Assembly (NCBI GenBank): GCA_002402125.1
Contig: NVVG01000240.1
Span: 1-6,161, forward strand
Reading direction: 5' to 3'
Origin: Moraxellaceae bacterium
GTDB lineage: Bacteria > Pseudomonadota > Gammaproteobacteria > Pseudomonadales > Ketobacteraceae
DNA: 6,161 bases
The notes under the pieces are model-generated. The model was not told where the DNA came from, searched no databases, and worked only from the letters and a program-made list of their open reading frames with translations. The position numbers and the translations under genes are program-made. How positions within the stretch are numbered: position 1 is the stretch's first letter; each line of letters begins with the position of its first letter. This document shows positions 1 to 5,881 of this stretch, piece by piece.

Positions 1-1971
1 GCCACCAGTCAAACCGAGGCAATTCTGATTGAGCAATCACAACAGTCGTTGAGAAAAGAAATTGATTTACTGGAGAAAATGTTTGAGTTCTATCACAGCA
101 CGGTAATGAATAATACTGAAAAGCTGGGGGCACTGTTTTTCCAGCTTTATGATGGTTCTTTTCAAGTTGATCGTACTGATACGGTACGTATTGGCTCGTA
201 TAACAGTCCACTTATTTATCATGATGGTAATGTCGTTAATCTGAACTTTGACAAGGTTGATGAATTTACTCGCCTCACCGGTGGCACCGCCACCGTATTT
301 GTGCGGTATCAAGACGATTTTCTTCGCGCTACGACGTCGTTAAAAAATGAGCAAGGCAAACGGGCCATTGGTACTTTGCTGGGCAAACAACACCCCGGTT
401 ATGAAATGCTGATGAACAACCAAGTATATGATGGTTATGCCCATTTATTTGGTCGTGACTATATGGCTCGTTACATGCCGATCACCGACAGAAATAATAA
501 GGTAGTAGCCATTTTGTATATCGGTTTTGATTTTACCGAAGGGTTGGCAACGTTAAAAACAACCTTATCAAATATGAAGTTTGGTGATACCGGCTTTGCT
601 TATGTATTAAATGCGGCAGGCAAAAAGAAAGGTAAAGCCGTTATTCATCCCTATTTTAATGGCGGCAATATCCTAGATATAGAAAATACAACCGGTCAAG
701 CTGAGTTTGACTTTCTATTTTCAGATGAAGCCGGCATGACAGTCAGCACCTGGTCTTACGCTGATAACGCCTTTTCAAATAAAAAGAACCTCGTTGTTTA
801 TTCACCTCTGGCTAATTGGGAGTGGGTGGTGGCAGCCACCGTTGATATTGATGAGCTTACTAAAAATAGTGCGAAGGTTCGTAATCTATTAATAGGCATA
901 AGTCTGGTTTCTTTAATCGTGATGTTGATCCTGATCTATAAAGTTTTGGAATTTAGCTTAAAACCGTTACAGCCCGTTATTCACCAATTACGCGAAATTG
1001 GTAATGGTAATTTGAGTCATCAATTAGTTAAACATGGCACAGGTACTTCGGTCGCGAGTGAGGCTAACCAAAATGAAATTACTCAGTTGATTGATGCCGT
1101 GAATGATATGCACACTAAATTTAAAAAGTTAGTGAGTCAGATTTCATCAGCCTCAACTGATGTGGCTAACTCTGTCACGCAATTAGGTTCCATTAGTGTA
1201 AATATTGCCGATGGTGTGCAACAACAGGGCAATGATACCGAAATGTTGGCCACAGCCATTACGGAAATGGCGGCTTCAGCCACCGAAGTGTCGAATAATG
1301 CGCAATCCAGTGCCGATGAAATTAAATCAGCACATAAGTTGGTTGTGGAAGGACAAAATGTTGTTCAAGGTGTGGTCGATGTGAATAACGCATTGGCGAG
1401 TGAATTAGATTCGGCCGTGGGCGTTATCAACAAACTAGAAGTGGCCAGTCAAAATATCGGTACGGTTCTGGATGTCATTCGAGGCATTGCAGAACAAACG
1501 AATTTATTAGCATTAAATGCAGCTATTGAAGCGGCAAGAGCCGGTGAGCAAGGTCGTGGTTTTGCAGTCGTAGCGGATGAAGTAAGAACCTTGGCCCAAC
1601 GTTCACAGGCATCAACTCAAGAGATACAAGTTATCATTGAAGATCTGCAAGCAAATGCAGGCCATGCGGTCTTGGCAATCAACAGTGGTCGTGAGAAAGG
1701 CGCTGAAAGTGTCACCATTGCTAAAAATGCTGGCGAAGCCTTGGGGAATATTTATGCCATTATGAATACGATCAATGATGCCGGTGAACAGATTGCCACT
1801 GCCGCTAGAGTGCAGAGTGAAGTGGCAGAAGGCATCCACAAACATATTGTGAGTATCAAAGATGTTGCGGTAACGACATCTGAAGGTGCAGCAGCTTCAG
1901 CCAATGAAGTAACGCAACTGTTGTCGATGGCCGAAGACCTTAAGGCAGAAGTGGATTGCTTTAAACTATAA
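1..1971 (+). CDS. Methyl-accepting chemotaxis protein with Cache sensor domain (5' end outside window)
   Basis: This is an inner-membrane chemoreceptor that senses a ligand outside the membrane and controls the CheA/CheW kinase complex. The frame is open from base 1, so the TTG at 49 is not the start: 16 more codons precede it and the first membrane helix lies off the window. Numbering visible residues from base 1 (656 in total), residues 1 to about 285 resemble the Cache_3-Cache_2 type of double Cache sensor, with stretches such as [24 protein letters not shown] and [14 protein letters not shown] membrane helix follows at about 295-316, then a HAMP linker at about 317-375. The long coiled-coil signalling domain carries the highly conserved hairpin tip at about 496-535 ([20 protein letters not shown], then [15 protein letters not shown]). 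The C-terminus (DCFKL) has no NWETF-like CheR/CheB tether. The ligand cannot be read from the sequence. The gene ends just before a hairpin terminator and appears to be last in its transcript. Confidence 0.96.
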   Translation, partial: ATSQTEAILIEQSQQSLRKEIDLLEKMFEFYHSTVMNNTEKLGALFFQLYDGSFQVDRTDTVRIGSYNSPLIYHDGNVVNLNFDKVDEFTRLTGGTATVFVRYQDDFLRATTSLKNEQGKRAIGTLLGKQHPGYEMLMNNQVYDGYAHLFGRDYMARYMPITDRNNKVVAILYIGFDFTEGLATLKTTLSNMKFGDTGFAYVLNAAGKKKGKAVIHPYFNGGNILDIENTTGQAEFDFLFSDEAGMTVSTWSYADNAFSNKKNLVVYSPLANWEWVVAATVDIDELTKNSAKVRNLLIGISLVSLIVMLILIYKVLEFSLKPLQPVIHQLREIGNGNLSHQLVKHGTGTSVASEANQNEITQLIDAVNDMHTKFKKLVSQISSASTDVANSVTQLGSISVNIADGVQQQGNDTEMLATAITEMAASATEVSNNAQSSADEIKSAHKLVVEGQNVVQGVVDVNNALASELDSAVGVINKLEVASQNIGTVLDVIRGIAEQTNLLALNAAIEAARAGEQGRGFAVVADEVRTLAQRSQASTQEIQVIIEDLQANAGHAVLAINSGREKGAESVTIAKNAGEALGNIYAIMNTINDAGEQIATAARVQSEVAEGIHKHIVSIKDVAVTTSEGAAASANEVTQLLSMAEDLKAEVDCFKL

Positions 1972-2011
1972 GCCTTGTTAGCGTAACTTGTGCCCTTGTA
2001 GAAATAGGCAA

Positions 2012-2044
2012 AAAGCCTGTATTGCTAACTGGAATACAGGCTTT
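2012..2044. terminator. Strong hairpin terminator, probably bidirectional
   Basis: A perfect 12-bp inverted repeat (AAAGCCTGTATT and AATACAGGCTTT) surrounds a 9-nt loop, 40 nt after the chemoreceptor stop codon. On the + strand the 3' arm runs into a modest T-rich tail (CTTTATTCT). On the - strand the 3' arm continues into five T residues (positions 2014-2010), so it could also stop leftward transcripts arriving from the kinase gene that ends at 2375. It separates the chemoreceptor from the zinc-ribbon gene. Confidence 0.85.
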
Positions 2045-2057
2045 ATTCTAATATTGA

Positions 2058-2066
2058 TGCTAGGAT
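2058..2066 (+). promoter_or_regulatory. Possible extended -10 promoter of the zinc-ribbon gene
   Basis: TGC followed by TAGGAT looks like an extended -10 element (TGnTATAAT-like, 4 of 6 in the hexamer). It lies just after the terminator and would start a transcript near 2073, shortly before the ribosome binding site at 2085. No good -35 hexamer is present at the right distance, where the terminator's 3' arm lies. The small gene needs its own promoter if the terminator is efficient, which is the main reason to list this weak site. Confidence 0.25.
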
Positions 2067-2084
2067 ACAGTTCACACATACATT

Positions 2085-2090
2085 AAGGAG
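2085..2090 (+). promoter_or_regulatory. Ribosome binding site that sets the GTG start of the zinc-ribbon gene
   Basis: AAGGAG lies 6 nt before the GTG at 2097. The ATG at 2092 and the TTG at 2095 are in another frame that stops at once (ATG TTG TGG TAG), so this site serves the GTG start. Confidence 0.65.
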
Positions 2091-2096
2091 AATGTT

Positions 2097-2246
2097 GTGG
2101 TAGAGAGACGATGTGGAGAATGCGGTTCGCTGGTGCCTGATACAGCGAAACAATGCATGCGTTGTGGCGTGCGTTTGTTTGCACCTAAGCAAAAAGAGCA
2201 GGCTATCAATGACCTCTCGTTTCACAGGTTCAGATTTTTAGTTTGA
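2097..2246 (+). CDS. Small zinc-ribbon protein, 49 aa
   Basis: This short gene starts with GTG and encodes a protein with two Cys-x-x-Cys knuckles: RCGEC at residues 5-9 and MRCG preceded by Cys at 20-24 (C6, C9, C20, C23). The spacing CxxC-10-CxxC is that of a rubredoxin-like or zinc-ribbon fold and should bind one Zn2+. After the ribbon (about residues 5-28) comes a charged linker (KQKEQ) and a short C-terminal tail rich in Phe and Arg. There is no signal peptide or clear membrane helix, so it is probably cytoplasmic. Similar ribbons in other proteins act in nucleic-acid or protein binding, but the function here is unknown. A good ribosome binding site, the Cys pattern and its isolation behind a terminator support a real gene. 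The open frame on the opposite strand at 2043-2225 is its shadow. It could also be a shortened remnant of a longer zinc-ribbon protein. It converges with the kinase gene ending at 2375. Confidence 0.72.
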   Translation: MVERRCGECGSLVPDTAKQCMRCGVRLFAPKQKEQAINDLSFHRFRFLV

Positions 2247-2374
2247 CCTGACTGGCGGGCTCTGTGTTATGCCATAGTGATTATGCCGAGGCAGATTGCC
2301 ATTTTAGGCGCTTATCGAATTCAGCCGGAATTTCATAAACATCGTTAATGCTACGTTGCAATGAAATGATTGTT

Positions 2375-3493
2375 CTATGCTGCGTTAAATTCGATCCAAA
2401 AGGTCATGCCTTCACCGTTTTCGTTTTGATAGGCACCAATTTCGCCACCCAATCGTTCAACCAATTGCTGGCATATCGTCAAGCCTATGCCGGTGCCTTG
2501 AATCGCTGAGCTTTCCTGACCTAAACGGTTGAATGGTTCAAATAGGGCAGGGAGGTGCTGTTCGGGGATGCCTTGACCGGTATCTGTGACGCTGATTCTT
2601 ATTCTAGAATCCGCCGTTTTATTGCATGACAATGTGACTGTGCCTTTTTCTTGATTGTATTTGATGGCATTAGATACAAAGTTAAGCAAAACTTGTTGGA
2701 TCTTTGCTTGATCGGTATTTATAGCTAACTCTAAGTCATTGTCAGAAAGCGTATTTTCTAAAATAATAGATTGATTTTCTGCTTGAGGTTCCATCAATTC
2801 ACATGTTTGTGTAAGTAATTCATTAACATTAACTGAGGTTATGTGTACTTCGATATGGCCGCTTTCAATCTTCGCTAGATCTAACATGTCATTAATTAAA
2901 TGAAGCAGTTGGTGACCGCTTTCTTTTATTTGTTTTAATGATTCTAGTTGTTCTTCTGTGAGTGGGTGATTGGCATCTGTTGCCAATAATTCCGAGAAAC
3001 CAAGCACTGAGTTCATTGGCGTTCTAAGTTCATGGCTCATCGATGATAGAAATTGGGACTTAGCATTATTCGCTTGTTCAACTGTTGATAATAATGCTTC
3101 TAACTCTGATTGTTGAACCTGTAATTCTTGGGTACGTTTTTGCAGTTTTGCAGTCGTTTTTTTATGTTGTTCAATTTCTTCTGAAAGTCTTTGTACGGTC
3201 GGGATCCAAAGTACTAAACCGATCGCGAGTAATAAAAAACCACCCAGGAAACCGACGAGTTTTTCTAATATTGCCTCAACTTCTGTATCACCAACAATGA
3301 TCAACCAGTTTAAGCTGTCAAAATTATCGGTAATATCAAGCACACTGCCAAAGAGTAACAAAGCAAAACCTGATAATAGGAAATTCCAACCACGGTTTGA
3401 TTGAGAAATATGTGCTTTTCCCTGTTTCCACAGCCAAAGCAAGAGGAAGAATAAGATGACGGTGCGAACGATTTCTAAACTTATGTCTAACAT
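2375..3493 (-). CDS. Membrane histidine kinase with three-helix N-terminal module, no adjacent response regulator
   Basis: This 372-aa sensor kinase autophosphorylates on His and should pass the phosphate to a response regulator. Three hydrophobic helices lie at about residues 8-23, 35-53 and 79-98. Between the last two is a short acidic loop (DITDNFDSLN, then VGDTEVEAILEKL), so there is no large periplasmic sensor domain. A coiled coil at about 103-145 leads into the HisKA domain, with H-box SHELRTPMNSVLGF and phospho-acceptor His154. The HATPase domain shows the N-box NFVSNAIKYN (271-280), G1 DTGQGIP (304-310), F-box LFEPFNRLG (317-325) and G2 GTGIGL (333-338), all intact. No receiver or HPt domain is fused and no regulator gene is adjacent, so the partner is elsewhere. 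The start is the only ATG, GTG or TTG in frame before the helices. The ribosome binding site is weak, and the gene begins 49 bp after the phospholipase-like gene on the same strand, so it may be co-transcribed. The signal sensed is unknown; it could be membrane state or a protein partner. Confidence 0.93.
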   Translation of the reverse strand: MLDISLEIVRTVILFFLLLWLWKQGKAHISQSNRGWNFLLSGFALLLFGSVLDITDNFDSLNWLIIVGDTEVEAILEKLVGFLGGFLLLAIGLVLWIPTVQRLSEEIEQHKKTTAKLQKRTQELQVQQSELEALLSTVEQANNAKSQFLSSMSHELRTPMNSVLGFSELLATDANHPLTEEQLESLKQIKESGHQLLHLINDMLDLAKIESGHIEVHITSVNVNELLTQTCELMEPQAENQSIILENTLSDNDLELAINTDQAKIQQVLLNFVSNAIKYNQEKGTVTLSCNKTADSRIRISVTDTGQGIPEQHLPALFEPFNRLGQESSAIQGTGIGLTICQQLVERLGGEIGAYQNENGEGMTFWIEFNAA

Positions 3494-3542
3494 GATTGGT
3501 TTTTTGATATTTCCATATGTGTTTGATGATAATTTAATGGGT

Positions 3543-3947
3543 TCAATTTGTGAGTGACTGATGAACTTGCTCTAGTTCTTTTTTAGTAAGAGCACCGTAG
3601 AACTTAGGATATGACCAACCATAACCCCAACGGAATTTGGTAGGGAGAAAAGGCGTGCCGCCGACCCTCACACCAGCCAGCATTACGATAGCTATCTCAG
3701 CTTCGCCGACTTGTTCTACGCATGCTTTTAAGCTTTGGTCGGCAGCAAGTCTTTCCTTATAACTGCCACCCTGCCAGTAGGCGAGATCATGATCAGTACA
3801 ACAGGCTAACCATAACGTATTTTGTTTGAATGTGCCGTTGGGGAAGGCACTGCAACCATCAGTGCTAAAAGGTTTGATCGTATCAGCGTGTACAGTGGAA
3901 GATAACAATACTAAGCTAAAAAAGGCGAGGTGATAGTTTAAAAACAT
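3543..3947 (-). CDS. Secreted phospholipase A2-like protein
   Basis: The 134-aa product begins with a hydrophobic signal peptide (about residues 1-21, likely cut after VHA), although its N-region lacks a Lys or Arg. The mature part carries a phospholipase A2-like core: DGCSAFPNGTF (30-40), then CCTDHDLAYWQGG (49-61). His53-Asp54 matches the CCxxHDxxY catalytic helix, and ADQSLKACV (69-77) offers Asp70 as the likely catalytic-network Asp. Four Cys (32, 49, 50, 76) could form two disulfides after export. The tail GVRVGGTPF...FRWGYGW looks like a conserved family signature. Known relatives hydrolyse the sn-2 ester of glycerophospholipids with Ca2+; activity here is inferred, not shown. The start at 3947 is the only usable one: the frame upstream runs into the stop codon of the Lys-rich gene after 10 codons, and no strong ribosome binding site is visible. 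It lies between the Lys-rich gene and the kinase, all on one strand. Confidence 0.8.
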   Translation of the reverse strand: MFLNYHLAFFSLVLLSSTVHADTIKPFSTDGCSAFPNGTFKQNTLWLACCTDHDLAYWQGGSYKERLAADQSLKACVEQVGEAEIAIVMLAGVRVGGTPFLPTKFRWGYGWSYPKFYGALTKKELEQVHQSLTN

Positions 3948-3977
3948 GCGAAAGTCTGGGTGAAATTTAGAGAAATC

Positions 3978-4220
3978 TTAGTTTTTCTTCGCTTTCTTTT
4001 CCTTTTTATCTTTTTTTACTTTTTGGTCCTTAGCATTATCTTTTATGTCTTTGTCTGGAGTCTGGCCATAGCCATAGTGTTTACCATCACTGCGATGTTC
4101 ACTGCCCGTATCACTGATATGGTCATCAGATAGACCACGATGGGTATCAGCGAATATGGTGGGAGATGCACTTAGTGAAAATAAGGTGACTAACAAAGAA
4201 ATAAGTAATTTGGCGTGCAT
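3978..4220 (-). CDS. Small secreted protein with Lys-rich tail, 80 aa
   Basis: I do not recognise this gene. The start chosen is the ATG at 4220, because AGGAGG lies 5 nt before it and a signal peptide then begins correctly (MHAKLLISLL...). The longer frame from 4289 would add 23 unlikely residues and no ribosome binding site. The signal peptide covers about residues 1-24, with probable cleavage after TIFA. The mature chain of about 56 residues is very hydrophilic: first Asp, His and Ser-rich (HRGLSDDHISDTGSEHR), then a GKHYGYGQTPDKD segment, then a basic end in which 8 of the last 12 residues are Lys. No Cys and no known fold are seen, so it is probably disordered. A role in binding metal, anionic lipid or DNA outside the cytoplasm is conceivable but speculative. 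It is the first gene of the leftward group and is 30 nt upstream of the phospholipase-like gene. Confidence 0.75.
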   Translation of the reverse strand: MHAKLLISLLVTLFSLSASPTIFADTHRGLSDDHISDTGSEHRSDGKHYGYGQTPDKDIKDNAKDQKVKKDKKEKKAKKN

Positions 4221-4225
4221 GACTA

Positions 4226-4231
4226 CCTCCT
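4226..4231 (-). promoter_or_regulatory. Strong ribosome binding site setting the start of the Lys-rich gene
   Basis: On the - strand AGGAGG is followed by TAGTC and then ATG (4220). This near-perfect Shine-Dalgarno site decides for the 80-aa product with an N-terminal signal peptide over the longer frame from 4289. Confidence 0.85.
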
Positions 4232-4289
4232 GAAAAATGGTTAAATATCCTTGGGCCGAGCAAGTTCTAGAATACAACATTTTTCGCAT

Positions 4290-4318
4290 ATTAAATAGTG
4301 ACGTACAGTCAGCCTTAA
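4290..4318 (-). promoter_or_regulatory. Possible sigma-70 promoter for the leftward gene group
   Basis: On the - strand TTAAGG (4318-4313, 3 of 6 to the -35 consensus) and TTTAAT (4295-4290, 5 of 6 to the -10 consensus) are separated by 17 bp. Transcription would start near 4283 and leave about 63 nt before the Lys-rich gene. The -35 is poor, so the call is tentative. An initiation site here would exclude the upstream ATG at 4289. Confidence 0.3.
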
Positions 4319-4366
4319 CAAGGTGGTGGAATGGCTTATTGTTGCCAATTCAACGGCTTGTCCAAC

Positions 4367-4395
4367 TTGAGTTTTACCCTAAATGAGCCTATTGT
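4367..4395 (+). promoter_or_regulatory. Possible sigma-70 promoter for the PAS kinase operon
   Basis: TTGAGT (4367-4372) and TATTGT (4390-4395) each match their consensus hexamer at 4 of 6 positions with an ideal 17-bp spacer. A start near 4402 would give a short leader with the ribosome binding site at 4418 and the ATG at 4430. The site lies inside the longer open frame from 4331, in agreement with the shorter gene model. Confidence 0.4.
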
Positions 4396-4406
4396 ATTAA
4401 TAAAAA

Positions 4407-4421
4407 CCTTATTAAATAAGG
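4407..4421. repeat. Perfect 15-bp inverted repeat, possible operator
   Basis: CCTTATT, a central A, and AATAAGG form a perfect palindrome with 7-bp arms. It begins about 12 bp after the candidate -10 box and overlaps the kinase ribosome binding site. The one-base centre makes a stable RNA hairpin unlikely, so a dimeric repressor site on DNA is the better guess. A weaker 11-bp relative, CCTTAACAAGG, lies at 4313-4323 over the candidate leftward -35. An AT-rich palindrome can also arise by chance. Confidence 0.4.
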
Positions 4422-4423
4422 AG
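4418..4423 (+). promoter_or_regulatory. Ribosome binding site setting the start of the PAS kinase
   Basis: AAGGAG is 6 nt before the ATG at 4430, from which the protein begins directly with a PAS-like strand (MGVIVLDSEFYIEG). The ATG at 4331 has only a poorer GGTGG sequence in front and would add 33 residues that resemble no domain. Confidence 0.75.
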
Positions 4424-4429
4424 CCGGTT

Positions 4430-5881
4430 ATGGGCGTAATCGTTCTGGATAGTGAATTCTATATCGAAGGTGTTGACCGGCAAATCACACAATTATTTGG
4501 TTACAGCCATAAAGAATTTTGTGGTCAAGCTCTAAGTCTATTTATCCCTGGTTTCGATAAAGAAAAATACACAGTCGAACCGGATATTCTCAACACTAAA
4601 GAAATAGAACAGCAAGCCAAGACAAAAAGTGGAAATGTTTTTGGTCTGGCCTATGATATTAACGAAATCTCACAGCCAGAAAAAACATCCTATGTGGTAA
4701 CAATAGATGAACTGAATGCAGCACCTTTTGATCGCGATCGTCGACAGCCAAATGCATCCAATCACGTTCAGGGTCATGAATGGTTGACTTATTTACTTCG
4801 AGCCAGTCCCGTTGTTATATACAGTTGTATTCCTTCCGGCCAATATCCTACTACGTTTATAAGTGAAAATATCGAAAGATTAACCGGGTATACACCGGAG
4901 CAATATTTAGCTGCCCCCTCTTTCTGGCTCGAACATTTACATCCCGATGATACCGAAGCATTGCTGGCTGAAATGTCTGAGTTATTTGATACCAATAAAA
5001 GCCTGTCATATGAATATCGTTTTTTATGTGCTGATGGTAGTTATATTTGGGTATTAGATAAACTAAAAGTTTCCTATGATGAGCAAGGAAATCCTAGCGA
5101 AATGTTGGGGCTGTGGCTTGATATCACCCAACGAAAAAATGATGAAGCATTACTTACTTCCGCCAATTCCTTGCTTAAGAAAAAGACAGGTGAATTGGAA
5201 GAATCTAATACAGAACTTTCACAGTTCACCTATGTCGTTTCGCATGATTTAAAAGCACCGTTGAGGGCTATACATAGCTATTGTGAGTGGTTATCTGAAG
5301 ATCTTGACGGTAAGCTGGAGTCCGATCAACAAGAATATATCACGGGTATGCAAGAAGCCGTGCAAGAGGCGGAAATATTGATAGAGGACTTGTTGGAATT
5401 ATCTCGAGTAGGCAGACGATCCATTAAAGTTGAATCCATTGATCTGACTGAGTTTTTCATGAGTTTAACGAGAACGGTAATAGTTGAGGATACGGTAGAG
5501 ATTGAGGTAGCAGAAAGCATGCCCACGATAGTTGTGTCCCCCACTATTTTGACCCAAGTCTTCCAAAACTTGATTACCAATGCATTTCTTTACAATAAAT
5601 CAGATAAAAAAAGCATAAAAATTAGTGGTCGTGAGTCTGGTGATAACTACATAGTTTCGATTGCTGATAATGGCATTGGAATTGAGGAAAAATACCATGA
5701 TCGTGTTTTCCAACTATTTCAACGACTGCATACCAAAGAGCAATATGAAGGAACGGGGATAGGGCTTGCCATTGTACATAAGGCGGTTATGCACCTTAAT
5801 TGGACAATTGCTCTACATTCAAGCTTAAACAAAGGTTCGACCTTTTCCGTTGCTTTCCCATTAGAGGAGATTAAATCATGA
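4430..5881 (+). CDS. Soluble PAS-PAS sensor histidine kinase
   Basis: This 483-aa kinase (516 aa if started at 4331) has no membrane helix and should act in the cytoplasm. Numbering from 4430, a first, divergent PAS domain covers about residues 1-94 (LDSEFYIEG, then ITQLFGYSHKEF). A second PAS with PAC motif covers about 117-237 (FISENIERLTGYTPEQY, then LHPDD, YEYRFLCADGSYIWV and LGLWLDITQRK), the PAS_3 type. A coiled coil leads to HisKA with H-box SHDLKAPLRAIHSY and phospho-acceptor His272; the HDLKAPL form is typical of the kinases related to phytochrome Cph1. The ATPase domain has N-box NLITNAFLYN (Asn384), G1 DNGIGI (414-419) and G2 GTGIGLAI (441-448). There is no GAF-PHY chromophore region, so it is not itself a phytochrome. 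I see no Cys or His that proves heme or flavin binding, so the signal is unknown. Its stop overlaps the start of the Rcp1-like regulator by ATGA, so the two are co-translated and very likely partners. Confidence 0.94.
   Translation: MGVIVLDSEFYIEGVDRQITQLFGYSHKEFCGQALSLFIPGFDKEKYTVEPDILNTKEIEQQAKTKSGNVFGLAYDINEISQPEKTSYVVTIDELNAAPFDRDRRQPNASNHVQGHEWLTYLLRASPVVIYSCIPSGQYPTTFISENIERLTGYTPEQYLAAPSFWLEHLHPDDTEALLAEMSELFDTNKSLSYEYRFLCADGSYIWVLDKLKVSYDEQGNPSEMLGLWLDITQRKNDEALLTSANSLLKKKTGELEESNTELSQFTYVVSHDLKAPLRAIHSYCEWLSEDLDGKLESDQQEYITGMQEAVQEAEILIEDLLELSRVGRRSIKVESIDLTEFFMSLTRTVIVEDTVEIEVAESMPTIVVSPTILTQVFQNLITNAFLYNKSDKKSIKISGRESGDNYIVSIADNGIGIEEKYHDRVFQLFQRLHTKEQYEGTGIGLAIVHKAVMHLNWTIALHSSLNKGSTFSVAFPLEEIKS

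Noticed and set aside
67..312. Leftward open frame inside the chemoreceptor, and similar frames at 1612-1845, 3085-3300, 4789-4995 and 5326-5580
   Set aside because: All lie antisense to well-supported genes and show no motif or ribosome binding context.
2043..2225. Leftward 60-aa open frame
   Set aside because: It is antisense to the zinc-ribbon gene, has no domain, and runs into the terminator arm.
2267..2287. Direct repeat TTATGCC, two copies 14 bp apart
   Set aside because: It is only 7 bp, present twice, and linked to no promoter or gene; chance is sufficient.
3985..4020. A-rich run near the end of the Lys-rich gene as a programmed frameshift site
   Set aside because: The A AAA AAA heptamer could slip, but the -1 frame stops two codons later. 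The A-run is explained by Lys codons.
4221..4289. Longer start of the Lys-rich gene at ATG 4289
   Set aside because: It would bury the signal peptide behind 23 residues. The strong AGGAGG supports the start at 4220.
4331..4429. N-terminal extension of the PAS kinase from ATG 4331
   Set aside because: The 33 added residues resemble no domain and have a poorer ribosome binding site, while AAGGAG stands 6 nt before ATG 4430. A candidate promoter also lies inside this stretch.
4728..4740. GATCGCGATC palindrome
   Set aside because: It lies inside a coding region with ordinary Asp/Arg codons, and there is no sign of a regulatory role.
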